A DNA stretch of 64,000 nucleotides. Source: Periplaneta americana (lineage: Eukaryota > Arthropoda > Insecta > Blattodea > Blattidae). Shown here piece by piece: positions 1-11,242 of the stretch (its first letter is position 1; the number at the start of each line of letters is the position of its first letter). Both the position numbers and the translations under genes were made by a program. Location: positions 164,700,102-164,764,101 of the forward strand of contig NC_091132.1 in assembly GCF_040183065.1 (NCBI RefSeq), read 5' to 3'. The notes below the pieces were generated by a model. It worked only from the letters and a program-made list of their open reading frames with translations. It was not told where the DNA came from and ran no database searches.

Positions 1-42
1 ATTATGATATATTTAATAATTATTATGAATTGTGTGTTGCAG

Positions 43-180
43 GATGAGAATGTATTAGATCTACATATGACTGAAATAAAGACGGAATGTATGGACCGCA
101 GCTATGATCTGAAATCAGAGATAACATTTGGTGATACTCCTGTGCCAATTGACTCTCCAGTCATGAAGAGTGAAGCTATG
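43..180 (+). CDS. C2H2 zinc-finger gene I, internal exon 2 (acidic linker exon)
   Basis: This is a 138-nt exon (46 codons, phase 0 at both ends) bounded by an acceptor TTGCAG at 37-42 and a donor GTGAGT at 181. The peptide starts DENVLDLHMTEIKTE and ends PVPIDSPVMKSEAM. It has no enzymatic motif; it is an acidic spacer with an MKSE-type end. Two paralogous exons lie at 54331-54465 and 63370-63489, with the same phases and similar intron flanks, which is the main proof that it is real. It should join exon 3 at 1400-1482 and then the finger exon at 7139. The initiating exon, expected to resemble 23202-23282, lies left of the window. From memory, cockroach zinc-finger proteins have one or more such blocks before the fingers; I could not check this. 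Confidence 0.75.
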
Positions 181-399
181 GTGAGTGCTGTTTGCGAAGT
201 GTGTTGGTCGGTAGTTCACACTGTGTTACCAATTGGCTGACGTGGCTGCTACACTCAGATGACCAGGGTGTACGATTGTTGCTCTGATGCTATCCATTTC
301 TTCATCCTGCTGTCCTTTGTGAATTTTTCCCACCCAGTTTTTGTGGTAGGGACTGCAATCCTGAACATTCACAAAATCATACACATTTTGAATTTTTAA

Positions 400-697
400 C
401 TGCACGCATTGTATTGTTCTCCTGACATAATTAGGAACATTAAATCCAGACGTTTAAGTTGGGCAGGGCATGTAGCACGTATAGGCGAATCCAGATATGC
501 ATATAGAATGTTAGTTGGGAAGAAGACCTTTGGAAGACCGAGACGTAGATGGGAGGATAGTATTAAAATGGATTTGAGGGAGATGGGATATGATGATAGA
601 GAGTGGATTAATCTTGCACAGAATAGGGACCCATGGCAGGTTTATGTAAGGGCAGCAATGAACCAACGGGTTATTTAAAAGCCATTTGTAAGTAAGT
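400..697 (+). mobile_element. RTE-clade LINE, 3' end fragment
   Basis: The translation of 409-675 is the RTE C-terminal segment with the motifs SRRLSWAGHVARIGES and GRPRRRWEDSIKMDL, followed by a stop and a short AAGT-type tail. Upstream reverse transcriptase sequence is absent, so this is a 5'-truncated copy of about 300 bp. The paralogous intron at about 63700 reads straight through, giving a clean empty site; the target duplication is short, about AA at 398-399 and 698-699. Confidence 0.85.
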
Positions 698-1399
698 AAT
701 CACCGCTAATAATTTTTACCAGTGTTCACTCTGATTTAATGATCAGTCCCGTATAGAGTGGGATCAATCTCAATTACTCTGGCGGTACGTGCCAGTTATT
801 TTGTGCAAAAGACTGGATTGGGAACTATAATATCAGCAAAGTAAAAATTCAAGGACCATAAGAGATGTAATTAAACATAAGAGTAGGCAGAAGAATCACC
901 CTGAATATTCACATGTGAGATAATTTCTTCCATTGTTCTATACACATTCTGAATTATTTTCCCTTAGATTTTCAAACTCTCTTAGAGTTTTACAAACCTT
1001 AATTTGTTTAGCTTAGTTGTATGCTTGATACAAATCCAGAAATATCTGAAATAGTTTCGAACTTTATTAAGAAAACTTTCCATTATCTGTTTTACCATAA
1101 CAGTTTGATTACCTGTTAACTTGGTCTTCGTGAATCCTACTCACATATGATCATCCATCATACCATTCTAGTGTCTCTTACAATTGACTTCTTGTTTATG
1201 CAATTGTTATTTAAAACGGGATGTTTCTCAGATAATGCCATATTATTTTCTCTTTTAATTGGCATTTTTCACCGACAATGTTTGAACTTTTTCCTGAATT
1301 AAGTAGGATTTAAAATCAAGTGTACAGCATATAAACTGCTGTGCATTGATTCTTGAACTGCTATTGTCCTATAGCTTCGTTTTACAAAATTACTTGCAG
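698..1399 (+). other. Intron 2 of zinc-finger gene I, no gene seen
   Basis: The first 110 bases continue the intron sequence shared with 63700-63815. The rest up to the exon 3 acceptor is AT-rich unique sequence with no supported gene, repeat or RNA. Confidence 0.6.
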
Positions 1400-1482
1400 G
1401 AGGAGACACATGAGTTTGATCAAGTGGAGGAGGAGGTCAAACTGGAAGTAACGGCAGAAGAGGATGAAGTCTTTACTGAAGG
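1400..1482 (+). CDS. C2H2 zinc-finger gene I, exon 3
   Basis: The 83-nt exon has an acceptor TTGCAG at 1394-1399 and a donor GTGAGT at 1483. It enters in phase 0 and leaves two bases (GG) that pair with the first base of the finger exon at 7139 to make a Gly codon. The peptide is very acidic, starting EETHEFDQVEEEVKLE and ending EDEVFTE. The paralogous exon at 35273-35355 has the same length and phase and the shared core EVTAE-D-EVFTE. Its role is probably a spacer between the N-terminal module and the fingers; no catalytic motif is visible. Confidence 0.8.
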
Positions 1483-1845
1483 GTGAGTGAAGTGTGTGAA
1501 CCTTTACTTTGTTGTTGGTTTCTCCGCTACGTTTTAGTTATAACGTCAAAGAACATAAATATGTACTTAAAATGAACATGATCTTTGTTCAAATGAAGGT
1601 CTCAGTATTCTGAACTGCCATGTCTACCTGTAAATGTGTCTGTATGTCTCTTTATGAGTTTGTCTATCTTTTTGTCTGCAAACCTGTCTTTCACGTATAG
1701 CACTCTGTGAACTAGACTTGAATAATTTGAAGGGAAAATTATTTTTGGGCCGGGTATGGATCTGTACGTACATTACCAGAAAAAAACCTCAATTCAAGTC
1801 ACACAGTTTGTGTGCACTCTGAGTTGGGTTTCTGGCGTCTTGTCA

Positions 1846-1916
1846 GGCCACGTCAGTAGCACAAATGGTAGAGCGTTGGTGCACTAAGGCAAAGGTCATG
1901 GGATCGATACCTGGCA
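1846..1916 (+). repeat. tRNA-like sequence, probable SINE head
   Basis: There is a pol III A-box-like stretch (AGCACAAATGGTAGAGCG) and a B-box-like stretch (GGGATCGATACC) about 30 bases apart. No acceptor-stem pairing is obvious, so this looks like a tRNA-derived SINE head rather than a tRNA gene. It lies in intron 3 of zinc-finger gene I; the rest of 1483-2198 shows nothing else I can support. Confidence 0.4.
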
Positions 1917-2198
1917 CAGAACAATTTCTCTCTTGAAATTATCTTTGCCTGTCTTTGTAGCTCTCTGTCTGTGTCTTCAACATTCCGCCTGTCCATTATT
2001 CGATCTATCCACCCTCCCACGCATCCACCAGTGTGAATATAAATTCCTGTATGAAGCAATTTGTGAGTATATTAATTTCAGTTTACTGTCATTTGCCTTT
2101 TGCAATCTCCAAACCCTAGAAGTGGATCAGAATAATCCAATCGCTCAGTATTTTTACTTTAAAGTTTCATTATTTTTACGTCATTATTTATTTATGTA

Positions 2199-2700
<502 letters not shown>

Positions 2701-2739
2701 TTCTTCACGTAATGGCGGATTAGATTTTACGTCATTATA

Positions 2740-4093
2740 CAGTGAGGCCACAAAGTTCTGTTACCCCTATTATAAACAAACTAAAATGTACGGCAATTCT
2801 TTATAGTAATTTTTATTTAAAACTTACAATGAATTTAAGATATATTCTGTGGTACTGACATTAAATATATCAGTAGGCTCATTGTGTGCCCCAACATTCT
2901 CAAAGGCAAAGGCAAAGAATAATACGCTGTCAAGTTCTGTGCGATATTTTTCGGAGCATTCCTGGCATATCATTAGGGAAAGCACGTGTCACAGCATCAG
3001 TGGTGTAATTATTGTCAGACCATTGGATCTGTATCCCTTCAGCGCTGTCGTCGTTCTTGAAAAAGTTAACGCCTGTACTCACTCCATTCCACCCGCTTTC
3101 CTCCCACCACGTCAAACAGCAGGCCACGAACCTTGCCGAATAGAGATGTTGCCAAACTTCCGTCAAACGGTGTCATAAATAACTAGCCCTCCATGCTACA
3201 ATATAATTTCTTTCAATCAAGATACATCTTGTATTTCTACAATTTTTATACCTAAATCCCTTGTCTCGAATCACTTTCCGTAGTGTTTCTCTCCAACCTT
3301 GGAAATTATTGCTTCTCTCGCAACCTTCAGTTATTTCTTCAATGTCGGAACTGCATTCTGCACGGTATATATATTTTTTTAATTTTTATTATATTGGGTT
3401 ATTTTACGATGCTGTATCAACATCTAGGTTATTTAGAGTCTGAATGATATGAAGGTGATAATGCCGGTGAAATGAGTCTGGGGTCCAGCACCGAAAGTTA
3501 CCCAGCATTTGCTCGTATTGGGTTGAGGGAAAACCCCGGAAAAAACCTCAACCAGGTAACTTGTCCCGACCGGGATTCGAACCCGGGCCACCTGGTTTCG
3601 CAGCCAGACGCGCTGACCGTTACTCCACTGCACGGTATAAAGTTCTTGTAACTTTCTTCTTAAAATATACATTAGTTCATATCATCTACCAGAATTAAAG
3701 CTTCCCTTGATCTGTTCTTCCATGGTGATTCTAGCTTTTCATCTCCTGCACAGACTCTCTCTTTCTTGATGTTCTTAATTAGGCACTCTGACCTGCCTAT
3801 GTTAATTACATAACATGTTATATGAGTATTAGTTAAGTAAGTAGTTTTAATAAGTAATCAATTGAAATAAAGTAAGCCTCACCTGTGATCGCAGTTGCCA
3901 TTTTCGTTGCCGGATTGATAGGAAGCAGATACTGACTGGGAAGGAATTGGAGTTCAGTTCAGTTCGCATATCTTACGGGGGCACAGTTCCAATGGTCCGA
4001 CAATAGACGTATCCGCCATCGTTTTGTTCCTATGATCTGAAACAAACTAAAGTAAATTTACATAAGGGGTAATGGGACTTTGTAGTCTCACTG
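2740..4093. mobile_element. DNA transposon with CAGTGAG termini and TA target site, Tc1/mariner-like
   Basis: The left end CAGTGAGGCCACAAAGT at 2740 is matched by the inverted right end ACTTTGTAGTCTCACTG finishing at 4093. Each end is flanked by TA (2738-2739 and 4094-4095). Similarity continues inward through a TTACCCC-like block and AAACAAACTAAA. The minus strand at 2930-3166 could encode a degraded transposase piece (SARFVACCLTWWEESGWNGV), but I do not recognise it firmly. A SINE sits inside at 3370-3630. The element lies in intron 3 of zinc-finger gene I. The superfamily call rests on the TA duplication and termini only. Confidence 0.7.
3370..3630 (-). repeat. tRNA-derived SINE (cockroach family 1)
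   Basis: Reverse-oriented copy of the commonest SINE in the window. The tRNA-like head (GTTACTCCACTG ... GGGATTCGAACCCG in + orientation) is at the right. The central block carries the GAGGTTTTTTCCGGGGTTTT motif, and the 3' end reads TTTACGACGCTGTATCAACA. It is flanked by a 9-bp target duplication CACGGTATA at 3361-3369 and 3631-3639. Confidence 0.92.
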
Positions 4094-5191
4094 TATGATT
4101 CAGTTGCTCCAGCAGGTGGAACTTATCAACTGTTTTGCATTTATTGTCAAGAAATATCATCCGAGTTAGTACAAATTTATTTCAAATATAGAATTTTCGT
4201 TTAATTCCCCATCTCATTTGGCTTAAAATTCGCTAATGACTTACCTTAACAAGGACTACAATACTACTTCATGACGTTACATGCTACAATTTACTGCACA
4301 CTCTTACCTGTTAAAGGGGTGTTCGTTCTCTCGGCAGTGTTCAGTTTTGTAAACAAGAGCACATCGTGAATCCCTTCTTGTGCGGAACGAGTGAAGCATA
4401 TGATGTTTACAACGAATGAAGTCAGTGGCGGCTTGTAATCAATATTCGCAATTTTCTCGCAAACGACTAATTTGGGGAGCCATGTTTACAGGAAAATTTT
4501 TGTTTCTGTTTATTGTACACTTTCAATTGTTTCAGTTTTCACTATTAATTTTGATACACCCCGTATATAATACTGCTGACAAGTATTGAAACATGTTGAG
4601 ACATTAATCTCAAGAAAACTGTATGTGGTGTTACATCAAAAGAAAACCCCAGGTCTTATCAGAAAAAGTGTTGTCTTTTCAACTAGTCAAATCAGGCGTC
4701 TCGAAAGTTATATCAGGAAAATCGCAATGCTGCGTACTTCAGAAGAAATTCTGGTTATGTGATCACTAAAATGAATTGTATACAGTGAAATATACAGTGA
4801 ATAATGAAATTGAGAACTGAGTCCAAAATTAAAGCCACAGTAAAAAATAAATGTGAAGATTTAATATATAAAGAGGTTAAAGATCCATTCCAGATAACCA
4901 ATGCAAATCACAAGTTGGAAATGTCACGTTATCTACTGTACCTGCCTGTCTCGTCAGTCACGTTCGTGTAATTGCTATACGATGTTCATCCAGAAAGTAA
5001 GTTGCAATGGCCGATAAAGAAGACAAATAGAGCAATAAGGAACAAATATTTATTTCATTATCTACAGAGATTCATTGGGTACTTCTCAGAAATTACTTTA
5101 TCCTGTTGATATTATTAGTTAAATTCAATTTATCGTAATATTATATTTGAACTTTACTTCAATGTTAAATGTATGATCCTTCTGTACGCTT
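4094..5191. other. Intron 3 of zinc-finger gene I, no gene seen
   Basis: AT-rich sequence without a supportable gene. A lone CAGTGGCGGCT at about 4423 resembles the terminus of the hAT element at 14018 and could be a decayed end, but no partner end or target duplication was found. Confidence 0.4.
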
Positions 5192-5718
5192 TTGCGGTAA
5201 TTTTAAAGGTATGATGGAAAGATATGATGTCATAGATGACGTCACTACTACCGCCATACGAGAATTAACTAAAATTATTCTCCTTTTTTCCTCTTTTCAC
5301 TTTTTCTTGTCTTCTCTGTTTTTATATATCTACATATCCAGAATTACACTCTATATATATATATATAAACTACCTATATTGCATTTTATTCACTCATCTG
5401 TAAATTTTAAATGACATAAAACATCGTGCTTAGTAATGTTGTCTTCATGGAATGACTTCAGAAATTTTTAGTAGTGAAACTAAGTAAAGCATAGTTTCAG
5501 GTTATACTAGTGAAGTAAAAGTCGAAGTGCATGATGAATAAAACAATGGTGAGTACGAAATATTATATACGCTTAATTTAATGCCATTAATTCCATAAAT
5601 ATTTAATGAAATCGTCAATTTGAAAAAACAACATTGCTGTTCGTAACTATTGTAACTACCTTGTGACGTCATTTAAGACATCATAACCTTCCATCGTATC
5701 TTTAAATTTACCGCGTTT
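5192..5718. repeat. Foldback (inverted-repeat) element
   Basis: The arms at about 5192-5258 and 5651-5718 are inverted copies. Shared blocks include TGCGGTAA-TTTAAAG, GATGGAAG, TATGATGTC and ATGACGTCAC. The spacer of about 390 bp is AT-rich with a short TA run. No coding sequence is seen. A non-autonomous DNA transposon is the likely explanation; exact ends were not resolved. Confidence 0.65.
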
Positions 5719-5880
5719 GCTATACAATATGTAAAATATAAATCATAAATTTAATATTAGATCAAAATAACCACGTTATCTAATATTGGATGCTATGTCG
5801 ACACTACAAATCGGTTATAAAGCAGACGGACTTGTTCCAAAGTTACGAATTTTCGCTGTTCATGGTTGTGTATCTAAGAT

Positions 5881-6125
5881 GCCCTGGGTCTGGGAGTAGC
5901 GGTTAGCATTTCTGACCATGAAACTAGTGGGCCTGGGTTGAAGTCCTGGTTGGGACAATTACGTGGTTGAGGTCTTTTCCTGTGTTTTCCATCTAATGAG
6001 AGCAAATGCGTGGTAACTTCCGGTGGTGGACCCTGTAGTCATTTCACTAGCATTATCATTTATCACCTTCATCTGACTCAGACAACAGAAACTATAGCTG
6101 TGATAAAGCGTCTTAAATTATATCA
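5881..6125 (+). repeat. Diverged family-1 SINE
   Basis: It has the tRNA-like head (GGTTAGCATTTCTGACCATG ... GGTTGAAGTCC), then the central GTGGTTGAGGTCTTTTCCTG block and a 3' end GATAAAGCGTCTTAAAT. It is noticeably more mutated than the copies at 23845 or 30761, so an older insertion. Confidence 0.8.
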
Positions 6126-6260
6126 CTAATAAGCTATTTCCGAGAATTAACTTGATTGCAATTGTATATAACGACGTAATTTTTGGTATTATTAACTAAT
6201 GTGTAAGTATAATGTATTTTTGTGGATGCAGGTTTTCTTTTTGTGTTTTATAATAGTTTA

Positions 6261-7096
6261 AAGTACGGTCACACATCGCAACTTTTGCAGCGCAACTTTT
6301 GTACTGCAGCTGCAAAAGTTGCGTGTCGTGTTCACACGTAAGCCAAAAGTAGCGCGCTGCACGCTACTTTTCGTGCTGCGCAACCCGAGTGCTGCAAAAG
6401 TTGCAACTGGAGGTTGCGAGTCTGTTCACACACAAGGCGCTACTTTTGCAGCCACGGTCATGCTGCAGGTTTCAATCTCCGTATTGACTTCTCAATATAC
6501 ATTTTGTGGTTATGTTCGCATTATTAAGAAACTCATGCGAAAGCTTCCTTATCTATTATTTGCTTTTCTGTTGTATCTAGTATTCAGAAATTGACATTAT
6601 TTTTACTATAAATCTTTTAAAAACGCCTATATACTTAAATGATAACCAATAATATATTCACGTCATCAATGTTGGCAACCCTCCTGTTTGGAACTATGCT
6701 ACGGAAATTAAAAAAAAATGAATTATATCGTCAGCAATTATGCTCAGACTGTGTTGTGTATTTAATAACTGTTACAAATAATTTATTTTCATCACATTTA
6801 ACATTAAAATATATCCAAACAATAAAAGTCTCATTGGCACATTTGGATGGTAACACTGGTTGCAACCGCAGCAAAAGTTTCAACAAAACCGATATCAAAA
6901 ATGCTGCGGCTGCAACCTTAAGAACCCTGTTCACACGTCGCTAGTTTTAAGCTGCGCGCAGCATGGAAAAGTAGCGGGCAGCAGGTTCGGCAGCCGCTAC
7001 TTTTCGGGTTGCACCGTTGTTCTCACGTCGCAGTACAAGAGTTGCGCAGTTTTTTGTACTGCAGCGCTGCAAAAGTAGCGACGTGTGACCGTACAT
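6261..7096. mobile_element. Non-autonomous TIR element, PIF/Harbinger-like, beside a splice acceptor
   Basis: The left end AAGTACGGTCACACATCGCA and right end GTGTGACCGTACAT are inverted repeats of about 32 bp, flanked by TTA at 6258-6260 and 7097-7099. Both subterminal zones are GC-rich and filled with short GCAACTTTTGCAGC / AAAAGTAGCG motifs in both orientations. The middle is AT-rich and non-coding. A 3-bp TTA duplication fits PIF/Harbinger, but no transposase is present to prove it. The right end is only 42 bp before the finger exon at 7139, so the element defines nearly all of the intron's end. Confidence 0.75.
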
Positions 7097-7138
7097 TTAG
7101 TCTTCATTGCTTGAACTAAGGGGACATTTTCTTCACAG

Positions 7139-8705
7139 CACTGGACTGCCGCCTTTCTGCGACAGTTTTAAAGAAGATGACTACTTGGAAACAGGTGAGA
7201 AGACATTCAAATGTGATATTTGTGGAAAGTGGTTTTTCGACTCGGCAATGCTCAATAACCATGCTGTTCTACATATGCGCAATAGATCATTCATTTCCGA
7301 TGTTTGTGGTAAGGATTGTTTGCAGTTGGAGCATCTCAAAAAGCATGAACATCTACACACAGGCAAGGAGTCATTTCCATCTGATTTATGTGGAAAAAAT
7401 TGTTCGAAATCGAATGATTTGAAAATACATTTACACGTGCACAAAGGCGAAAAGCCTTTTGTTTGTGATAAACGTGCGAAAGAAAATACACAATCTTCTA
7501 GACTGAAAAGAAACGCTCTCTTAAACACTAGGCAGAAGCCCTTCACTTGTGATATAATTGGAAAGAAATTTTCTGATTCGAGTATTCTGAAAAGGCATGT
7601 ACTTATTCACACTGGCGAAAAGCCATTCTGTTGTGATATTTGTGGAAAGAAATTTTCTCAATCTTATAATCTTATAACTCATGCACTTGTACACACAGGA
7701 AAGAAGGCATTCAGTTGTGATATATGTGGAAAGAAATTTTCGCTATCTGGAAATCTAAAAAAGCATGCAGTTGTACACACAGGGGAGAAGGCATTCAGTT
7801 GTGATATATGTGGAAAGAAATTTTCGCATTCTGGCAGTCTAAAACTGCACGAACTCAAACACACAGGGAAGAAAGCATTCAGTTGCCATATATGTGGAAA
7901 GAAATTTTCGCAATCTGGTTCTGTAAAACGGCACTCACTGGTACACACGGGACAGAAGACATTCAGTTGTGATATATGTGGAAAGAACTTTTCGGAATCT
8001 GGTAATTTAAGAAAGCATGCAATTATACACACAGGCGAGAAGGCATTCAGATGTGATACATGCGGAAAGAAATTTTTTCAAAGGGGTGGTCTGAAAAGGC
8101 ATGCACGTGTTCATTCTGGCGACAAACCATTCTGTTGTGATAATTGTGGAAAGACATTTTCTGAATCTGGTAGTCTTAGAACTCATGCATTGCTACACAC
8201 AGGGAAGAAGGCATTTACTTGTGATATATGTGGAAAGAATTTTTCGCAGTCTGGTGGTCTACGATCCCATGCACTCGTACACACAGGGAATAAAACATTC
8301 AGTTGTGATGTATGTGGAAAAAAATTTTCGCAATCTAGTAATTTAAAAATTCATGCATTCGTACACACAGGAGAGAAGGCATTCATTTGTGATATATGTG
8401 GAAAGAAATTTTCACGATCTGTTAATTTAAAAAAGCATGCACTCATACACACAGGTTACAAGGCATTCAGTTGTGATATATGTGGGAAGAAATTTTCTGA
8501 ATCGAGTTTTCTGAGAATTCATACACGTGTTCACACCGGGGAGAAGCCATTCTGTTGTGATATATGTGGAAAGACATTTTCTGAATCTAGTAGTCTTAGA
8601 AATCATACTTATGTTCACACAGGGAAGAAGGCATTCAGTTGTGATATATGTGGAAAGAAATTTTCGCTACTTGGTAATCTAAAAAGGCATGCAGTCGTAC
8701 ACTAA
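7139..8705 (+). CDS. C2H2 zinc-finger gene I, terminal finger exon
   Basis: Probable nuclear DNA-binding protein. The exon starts after the acceptor TTCTTCACAG (7129-7138); its first base completes the Gly codon from exon 3. It encodes about 522 residues with 18 finger units of 28 residues (84 bp). Finger 1 is intact, units 2-5 have lost zinc ligands (SDVC, SDLC, a strongly altered fourth unit, CDIIG), and units 6-18 are intact with the scaffold CDICGKKFS and linkers HTGEK/HTGKK. The intact fingers are nearly identical in scaffold but vary at helix positions -1, 3 and 6. The stop TAA falls in the linker after finger 18, with more finger sequence following. An upstream ATG at 7107 is intronic by this model. 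A non-spliced start or a decaying gene remains possible. Confidence 0.85.
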
Positions 8706-8908
8706 GGGGAGAAAGCATTCAGTTGTGATATATGCGAGAAGAAATTTTCGCAATCTTGTGGAATAAATAAGCATTCATGCACATAGGGAAGAAGACATTC
8801 AGTTGTTATATATGTGGAAAAGAATTTTCGCAATCTGGTACTTTAAAAAATCATGCTGTCGTACACACAGGGGAGAAGGAATTCAGTTGTGATATATGTG
8901 GAAAGAAA
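8706..8908 (+). pseudogene. Decayed finger repeats downstream of gene I stop
   Basis: Finger sequence continues past the TAA. The next unit reads as GEKAFSCDIC, followed by a frameshift and in-frame stops, then at least one more unit with [13 protein letters not shown], before homology stops abruptly at about 8908. The array was once at least two to three units longer. The break point is followed by a Tc1-like fragment. Confidence 0.85.
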
Positions 8909-8977
8909 GTAAGGGGAGAGTTATGCTTTGCTGAGTAATTGCAGGTGGAAACGTGAAACCTACTACAGGTATGCTTA

Positions 8978-9128
8978 GTCGACGTGGAAGGGCGCAATAT
9001 CAGCACGTGAGTGATTTTCGAACGGGGCAGAATGGTTGGTCTCCAGGAAGCAGGTTTGTCATACCGTGACATTTTGGCTTGTACAGGGCATGCTGCTACG
9101 ACAGTGATGCGTGTGTGGAACCAGTGAA
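8978..9128 (+). mobile_element. Tc1-like transposase N-terminal fragment
   Basis: The translation gives RGRAQYQHVSDF, then after a one-base frameshift ERGRMVGLQEAGLSYRDI and ACTGHAATTVMRVWNQ before a stop. This is the first helix-turn-helix of Tc1 transposases. No DDE catalytic part follows, so it is a truncated remnant at the broken end of the finger array. Confidence 0.85.
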
Positions 9129-9611
9129 CAAAATAATATTTTTCCGGTGTATGTACCAATAACAGAATTCTTTACAAAGTAAGAATGAACAGAAAAATTT
9201 CTATAAATTTAATTTCGTAATAATAAATAAGTCCTCTCATTATCGTTGAAAATACGGTACTTGAAAACCATTAATTTGACAATTAGTTTATTAAGTCTGC
9301 AAACAACACTTCAAACATTCTGCAAATCTGCCATGCCAAGAAGAAACTAAAACGAACAATTATTTAAGGGGTTAGGTACAGCTTACAACAGTAAAATTTT
9401 TGGAAATATTCAACATTTTTTCCCTCCATTAAGCTTACTGTATCTCGTACAATAATGAAAATTTGTACGTGTAAAACATTGTCCTTCTGCTATATGAAAA
9501 ATATATTTTACGATTTAAAAAAATTATTTGTATAGTTTTCCAAAATTCAAAATGGTGACAGTTTACTGTGCAGTGATGAGGATAATCCTTCGTAACTCAT
9601 TAATTTGTTGA
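9129..9611. other. Intergenic, no gene seen
   Basis: AT-rich sequence downstream of gene I. The stretch from about 9367 (AAGGGGTTAGGTACAGCTTA) looks like an interspersed repeat, but I could not find its ends. Confidence 0.4.
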
Positions 9612-9907
9612 CTTTTTCATATTCTCTCTCTTTTATTTTATTGCAACAACTCATGTTTATAATATCATGCGCCTTCAACTACATTCCGTAATAAGTAATA
9701 TAATTTTTTAATATTTGACCATTTTTTAGAATGAATTTATTTTTTATCAAGCTTTTTCATATCCTCTCTCTTTTATTTTATTGCAAAAGCTCATGTTTAC
9801 AATATCATGCTCCTTCAACTACAGTCCTTAATAAGTAATATATATATATATATATTTTTTGTACTGAAATTTGACCATTTTTTTAAATGAATTTATGTTT
9901 TATCAGA
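9612..9907. repeat. Tandem duplication of about 140 bp
   Basis: Two successive copies start with TTTTTCATAT-CTCTCTCTTTTA and end with GACCATTTTTTAGAATGAATT-like sequence (about 9612-9750 and 9752-9907). The second copy carries a TA run of about 20 bases. Non-coding. Confidence 0.85.
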
Positions 9908-10029
9908 CAATCTATCAAAGGTAGAGGAGTGATCTTGCATCGTATTGTAGATATGACATGCATAAATACACACAAAAAATTTCGTCACAAAATGTTGGAT
10001 ATAGTCTGCGTTAAAATTTAGAAGGTGGT

Positions 10030-10490
10030 TAACGTGTGTGTATGTTCCCTGGTTTGTACTCATGAGAGATCGCCATTGGTAAATTATGCACATATAATAT
10101 CAGAATGTGTAATATCGAATTTATGTGTTCTTGATTAATTGTAATCATAAAACACTTTTGTTGTCATAATGTACTTGTTAAAATCTTATTAAAGTAACCA
10201 TAATTTTACATATTAGTCTTGTTATTTCTTATTTGTACATATTCATGACCATGGAAATATGATGATATTAAACAGTGTGAAATGTCGCTTTGTACTACAA
10301 GACTACGAAATACAACGGGCTGTGTGAACTATACTGTACTAAGTATAATGAGTGGAACAAACTGAATCCATATGAATGTGGAAACAGATTAATTTCTTCA
10401 ACTGTTACATACAACAATTAATAACCTGTTCTTATTCAATCAAGCATGTATCTTCCTTAAAATAATATATATATATATATATTTTTACAC
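10030..10490 (+). other. 3' flank of zinc-finger gene I, conserved with gene II
   Basis: This stretch is clearly paralogous to 42460-42960 downstream of gene II. Shared blocks include GTACTCATGAGAG, GCCATTGGTAA, TTATTAAAGTAACC and CTACAAGACTACGA. It probably contains old 3' UTR or downstream DNA copied with the gene. No poly(A) signal could be assigned with confidence. Confidence 0.7.
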
Positions 10491-10716
10491 AGTATATGTA
10501 AATCACTTGAAGTAAACCTTCCAACAGTGAACCATTATTGTGTTAAAGGTATTATGTTTTAAATAATATCGTATGAGGATTTTATAATAGTACATTATGC
10601 AACGAGCCTATAATGGTAGTAATTAAGACGCAATTATGTTTATGAAACGAGCGCAAGCGAGTTTCATAATATTCATACGACCGTCTTAATTACCATTATA
10701 GTCAAGTTTCATACGA

Positions 10717-11242
10717 CTTTTTATGCTCGACCTTATTTCTAACTTGAAATTATTCATAAGTATTCATGTTATTCTTATCTGTCTGAGGAACGGAACTGAC
10801 ATTGTGCAATAACTCGTAAATTGTGAGATGTGCGCAGACGCGAAAGTATTGATTTTTTCTGAGAAACAAATGTCTACATTGACGTTGATATAATCTAGAG
10901 AGTAAAATAAACATTAATCTTTATATAACCTTGAAATTGAATTAGACATTGAAAAACGAGATGACAAGTTCAATTTATTTGAATATTATTTACAATTAAC
11001 GCTAATTATTATAGTAACAGAACTGACTTTATCTCAAATATAGGTTATTTATTGATTAATTTTTGTCTTTCGTTTGCATATCCGAGAATAATCGATACTT
11101 GCGCTTTCATATTGCTACGATGGTATTTTCTGATTGGTGGAACACCTGAATTGCATTGAATAGGTGTATTTTAATGAGGTCCATTAAAGAGCTGCTACCA
11201 GGTGTATAATTACTACATTTGGGCAAGGTCGAGCATAAAAAG
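10717..11242. repeat. Short inverted-repeat element (CTTTTTATGCTCGACC termini)
   Basis: CTTTTTATGCTCGACC at 10717-10732 is repeated in inverse at 11227-11242. Just outside, at about 10613-10700, is a second hairpin with arms GGTAGTAATTAAGACG and CGTCTTAATTACCATT, and around 10640 a palindromic GAAACGAGCGCAAGCGAGTTTC. These look like nested ends of non-autonomous elements; no target duplication was resolved. Confidence 0.55.

Noticed and set aside
4423-4450. hAT terminus CAGTGGCGGCT
   Set aside because: No second end or 8-bp duplication was found.
7181-8032. Minus-strand frames of 117-121 codons opposite the finger array
   Set aside because: They mirror the 84-bp finger repeat and have no independent support.
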